8,007 nucleotides of DNA, taken from an uncultured Planctomycetaceae bacterium (lineage in GTDB: Bacteria > Planctomycetota > Planctomycetia > Planctomycetales > Planctomycetaceae). The notes under the pieces were generated by a model, which made no database searches, had not been told where the DNA came from, and saw only the letters and a program-made list of their open reading frames with translations. How positions within the stretch are numbered: the stretch's first letter is position 1; each line of letters starts with the position of its first letter. Positions 5,890-8,007 of this stretch are shown piece by piece. The position numbers and the translations under genes are program-made. The DNA lies in the NCBI GenBank assembly GCA_903921605.1, contig CAIXQV010000716.1, positions 1-8,007 on the forward strand. The letters run 5' to 3'.

Positions 5890-6146
5890 GACTCAGTCGC
5901 TTGGGAAGCTGCGAGTCTCTGGCGACCACGTTTGATGATGTCTTCAACGTCGAACGGTGAAGTCCGGCCGGCTTCGAGATCATCAAGTCCAATTTGGATA
6001 TCTTTACGGAGTGCATCAAGTTTTTGTTCGCGACTGCGGAGCAAGGTTAATCCTTCCTTCACAGCTTCTTCTTCAGACCGAAACCGACCACTTGCAATTC
6101 CGTCCACCACAAATGGCTGGAACTCAGGGGGGATAACAACGGACAT
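5886..6146 (-). CDS. parD: ParD-family ribbon-helix-helix antitoxin
   Basis: An 86-residue antitoxin that should bind and block the ParE-type toxin and repress their shared promoter. Start at 6146 (ATG, MSVVIPPEFQPFVVDGIASG) has GGAG seven bases upstream. The frame is open for another 189 codons upstream, but that part is not protein-like and includes CRISPR-like repeat sequence, so the short form is chosen. Residues 1-40 form the ribbon-helix-helix DNA-binding domain (beta strand SVVIP, helices FQPFVVDGIASGRF and EEAVKEGLTLLR); residues 45-80 form the toxin-binding helical tail (LRKDIQIGLDDLEAGRTSPF, then DVEDIIKRGRQRLAA). It ends in TGA 5886-5888 overlapping the toxin ATG. Two-gene antitoxin-first order is the standard arrangement. 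Confidence 0.92.
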   Translation of the reverse strand: MSVVIPPEFQPFVVDGIASGRFRSEEEAVKEGLTLLRSREQKLDALRKDIQIGLDDLEAGRTSPFDVEDIIKRGRQRLAASQATES

Positions 6147-6203
6147 TATGGATCTCCGGTTGCAAGACCTTGACTGGATGATAACCCGATAGGACGGAGT
6201 AAT

Positions 6204-6233
6204 ATTGTAACCACGGCGACGTCCATTCGTCAC
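6204..6233 (-). promoter_or_regulatory. Candidate promoter of the parDE operon
   Basis: On the minus strand a -35-like GTGACG (6228-6233) is separated by 18 bases from TACAAT (6204-6209), a good -10 hexamer. Transcription would start near 6197, giving a leader of about 50 bases to the antitoxin ATG. The -10 sits in an imperfect palindrome around AATATT (6201-6206), a possible operator for autorepression by ParD, which is usual for such operons. The assignment rests on consensus resemblance only. Confidence 0.35.
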
Positions 6234-6254
6234 CACGATTTTTGGAGTCGTTTT

Positions 6255-6632
6255 ATGGCCAGCCAAATTCCGATCGAGGTCTACGCTGCGAAAGAGTCTC
6301 TGCAGATATCTTCTGAACCACGTCGCGATCAGCATGATCTTCGCGTTGACACGTTGATTTTTGAAGACTCGAGCGAAAATCCTGACGACGCAAGTCCTGC
6401 TTTCCCGGAATCGCCGCTCCGAATTGAGTCCCTCCACGCAATGAAATGCTGCGAGCGGCTGTTCTACTTTCAGGAAGTTCAACAAATCTCCGTTGCTCAT
6501 CCTGACGTCTACGCGGGCCGCCGCCTGCACGATGATGTCGTCCCAGAGGATGATATCAGCCCGGAGAAACGATCTTTTCAAGTCTCCAGCGAGACATCGG
6601 GGCTGAGCACATGTTTCCAGCGATCGCATTAA
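6255..6632 (+). CDS. Uncertain ORF, 125 aa, divergent from parDE
   Basis: An open frame with GGAG seven bases before its ATG (MASQIPIEVYAAKESLQISS) and an acidic, Ser/Pro-rich product. I recognise no domain. Against it: the opposite strand is also open across the whole stretch in the same codon register, motifs such as RRLHDDVVPEDDISPE look like mirror-image translation of another frame, and its end runs into the truncated CRISPR-like repeat. It may be a shadow, a remnant, or a real lineage-specific gene; I lean towards not a gene. Confidence 0.22.
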   Translation: MASQIPIEVYAAKESLQISSEPRRDQHDLRVDTLIFEDSSENPDDASPAFPESPLRIESLHAMKCCERLFYFQEVQQISVAHPDVYAGRRLHDDVVPEDDISPEKRSFQVSSETSGLSTCFQRSH

Positions 6633-6752
6633 CCGCTCGGCTTGTGTGATTCCTTCGTTGATGCCGAAAGGCGTTGAGCACTGCGACTTCCTGCTCCCAA
6701 ATAAAACCGGCAAAGGGTGATTCTTTCGTTGATGCCGAAAGGTGTTGTGCGA
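6575..6752 (-). CRISPR. CRISPR-like mini-array (two repeats plus a truncated third)
   Basis: Plus-strand 6646-6681 and 6717-6752 are 36-nt repeats identical at 31 of 36 positions, sharing TTCGTTGATGCCGAAAGG. They are separated by an unrelated 35-nt spacer (6682-6716). Exactly one 71-nt period further left, after a second 35-nt spacer (6611-6645), the segment 6575-6610 keeps only the last part of the repeat (CTGAGCAC at 6603-6610 against TTGAGCAC) and diverges in the rest, as terminal repeats often do. Read on the minus strand the repeat starts GTGCTCAACGCC and ends AACGAAGGAATCAC; it contains GCC-TTTC-GGC, able to form a small hairpin. Because the period is 71, not a multiple of 3, translated copies read as AFRHQRRNH in one frame and CSTPFGINEGIT in another, peptide fragments I recall from planctomycete pseudo-proteins. 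No cas gene is present in the window. Only two good repeats limit confidence. Confidence 0.5.
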
Positions 6753-7017
6753 ATTTCATGCGGCTAACTTCAATCGGCTTGTGTCGTCTTTTTGACCGCG
6801 CGTCGGGATGGGATATGAGCAATGCCGCTGATCAGATTGATGCTGCAGCAGTGTGTCGGACCGACGCAGGCAAGCACATGCCAGTTTCTCACTCAGGTCG
6901 TGACCACCGGAGCAATGTATGAAGTGCTGTTTCGGGGGGTCGATCGACATCATCGGAGTAGAATGAAAACGAGATCTCATCTGCCTCATGACGGTTCATC
7001 CTGAGGGAGGAACGACG
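6753..7017. other. Gap between CRISPR-like array and next ORF
   Basis: No gene is recognised. A TAGAAT hexamer (6959-6964) about 55 bases before the 7018 start could be a -10 element but lacks a convincing -35. The 11-base string TCGGCTTGTGT appears here at 6775-6785 and also just before the repeat at 6637-6647, about two array periods away, which hints at a further badly degraded repeat-spacer unit at about 6783-6821. Confidence 0.3.
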
Positions 7018-7269
7018 ATGGAATCTTTGGCGCTGGAATGGTCGATCGAACAGGATTACGGCACTTGTGAGTCGCAGGGTCAGGAAGCGAGTCGATACGG
7101 GTTTTCTCTGGTTTCTGAGAACGACTCTCACGGAGTCCATTTACTTCGCGAGCCGTGCGGACTTGATTGCATGCAACCGTTGCTGGCCATCAAGCCCGGA
7201 AGGACGACGGGGAATAGTGGGCTTTTAGGCATTCCCGGCAGTGTGAGCCGTTCCCCCACTGAAATCTAA
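7018..7269 (+). CDS. Hypothetical short ORF, 83 aa
   Basis: ATG at 7018 has a strong Shine-Dalgarno, GGGAGG seven bases upstream, better than any other start in the window; the in-frame ATG at 6988 has none. The product starts MESLALEWSIEQDYGTCESQ and has no recognised domain, signal peptide or membrane helix; the second half (LLAIKPGRTTGNSGLLG) is low in predicted structure. The strong start and weak-looking tail suggest either a small lineage-specific protein or the 5' end of a gene broken downstream. An inverted repeat, AGTGGG (7216-7221) and CCCACT (7255-7260), lies at its end and might help stop transcription between it and the convergent gene at 7426. Confidence 0.4.
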   Translation: MESLALEWSIEQDYGTCESQGQEASRYGFSLVSENDSHGVHLLREPCGLDCMQPLLAIKPGRTTGNSGLLGIPGSVSRSPTEI

Positions 7270-7425
7270 CGAACGTGGCTGAAACTGCACGGACGGGAGC
7301 GAGAGGAGGCAATTCTCACAGTGCATTGCGCAACGAGGTTTTCGTTCCACTCGCTTCCGTTCCTGACGCGACGTATTCGCCCTGAAAATGCAGGCGTCCC
7401 CGAGGGGCAACGTGACTCTGTCCGT

Positions 7426-8007
7426 TTAGTCTCCAAGCTTGCTCGGATTGTAACGGACATGAACTTCGACCTTCTCCAGCGTGATCGCTTGCTCGATTTC
7501 ACCTCGATCTGCGAGGTCCATCGTGATCAGGTTGCGTCCTGTGGCGGTCTGGTGCGGTGTGAGAGCAGAGACCCACCAGTTGCCTTCCTGCTTTTGAGGC
7601 CGCAGCTTGATTCCGTTGAACTTGACTGCGATTTGTTCGGGGGCGGTATCCGCGGAGAGTTGCAAACGGAGTTCGAGTCGATCGACCTGGTTCGCTCGGG
7701 CGGCGATGTCGTCGGCCAGATACACCTCGACCCACACCGGATCGGCACCGAGTTTCAACGGCAGCGGAGCCTGATGGTTCAGATTGGTGTAGTCATCCCA
7801 GCGGTTACCCAGACGGTCGTAGAAGCCCCCTCCGTACCTACGATCGACGACAAACCACTTATCGAGTGATGCCAGTTGTTTGGGAACGCCAAGTTCTGTG
7901 TAGGCAAGCGCATGAACCGATCGGCCGCTGAACAGCGGACCCGACGATCCGATCACCTTCCCGGATTCGGGCAGCTCATTCCAGAAGTTGAACGTCGCGA
8001 TGCCGTC
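7426..8007 (-). CDS. C-terminal part of a large hypothetical protein, possibly glycoside hydrolase-like
   Basis: The last 193 codons of a protein whose start lies beyond the right edge; the frame is open to base 8007 and ends at TAA 7426-7428. The first residues, DGIATFNFWNELPES, have the look of the final strand and loop of a TIM barrel. A linker follows with RRYGGGFYDRLGNRWDDYTN and NHQAPLPLKLG, and then a beta-rich domain (DPVWVEVYLADDIAARANQV, LELRLQLS, IAVKFNGIKLRP, VEVHVRYNPSK) like the carbohydrate-binding or jelly-roll ends of planctomycete polysaccharide-degrading enzymes. This is an inference from fold-like patterns, not a family match. No membrane helix is seen. Codon use is regular and the frame is intact. 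Confidence 0.85.
   Translation of the reverse strand, partial: DGIATFNFWNELPESGKVIGSSGPLFSGRSVHALAYTELGVPKQLASLDKWFVVDRRYGGGFYDRLGNRWDDYTNLNHQAPLPLKLGADPVWVEVYLADDIAARANQVDRLELRLQLSADTAPEQIAVKFNGIKLRPQKQEGNWWVSALTPHQTATGRNLITMDLADRGEIEQAITLEKVEVHVRYNPSKLGD

Noticed and set aside
6147..6713. N-terminal extension of the antitoxin frame to a 275-residue protein
   Set aside because: ParD antitoxins are about 80-90 residues; the extension crosses the promoter candidate and CRISPR-like repeats and has no domain.
7398..7407. CCCC-GA-GGGG hairpin downstream of the right-hand gene
   Set aside because: Four-base-pair stem with a two-base loop and no T-run; too weak for a terminator call.
7321..7869. 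Plus-strand 182-codon frame opposite the C-terminal gene
   Set aside because: The minus-strand frame has regular beta-rich protein features and continues off the window; the plus frame reads as its mirror.

Overview
The window most resembles an accessory stretch of a Planctomycetota chromosome (moderate GC, roughly mid-50s by eye). The clues are the tyrosine recombinase family with a C-terminal CPCC motif, a short peptide tail like that ending planctomycete DUF1501 proteins, the style of the small membrane proteins, and wide, poorly coding gaps. The lineage is inferred from family resemblance recalled from memory; there is no marker gene.

Layout: (1) 1-777, the C-terminal 259 codons of a PAS-AraC transcriptional regulator entering from the left edge. 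(2) 782-952, a convergent scrap resembling the C-terminus of a DUF1501 gene, and one copy of a ~35-bp dispersed repeat. (3) 953-1999 minus, a tyrosine recombinase/integrase that is complete except for one in-frame TAG at codon 179. (4) 2000-2380, a divergent intergenic region with a 9-bp inverted repeat in the integrase leader. (5) 2381-3025, a lipoprotein with a tandem heptad-like repeat. (6) 3026-3982, nearly 1 kb with no credible gene but a second copy of the 35-bp repeat. (7) 3983-5351, three small plus-strand genes of unknown function: a basic protein with a C-terminal membrane anchor, a soluble 105-aa protein, and a four-helix membrane protein. Between the first and second lies an attC-like integron recombination site ending in GTTAGGC five bases before the second gene. 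A second bare GTTAGGC sits between the second and third genes. (8) 5352-5604, a convergent gap with two hairpins. (9) 5605-6146 minus, a ParDE-type toxin-antitoxin operon with a 4-bp ATGA overlap and a plausible promoter. (10) 6147-7017, mostly non-coding, with a small CRISPR-like array at 6575-6752: two 36-nt repeats 31/36 identical plus a truncated third, separated by two unrelated spacers of exactly 35 nt. (11) 7018-7269, a short uncertain ORF with a strong Shine-Dalgarno. (12) 7426-8007 minus, the C-terminal part of a larger protein leaving the right edge.

Taken together, a disabled integrase, an integron-cassette-like unit, a toxin-antitoxin pair, a CRISPR-like remnant, gene scraps and dispersed repeats suggest a mobile-element landing zone or decaying genomic island. 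No integron integrase, cas gene or transposase is present. The least described parts are the attC-bounded small genes and the orphan CRISPR-like unit; neither amounts to a demonstrated new system from sequence alone.
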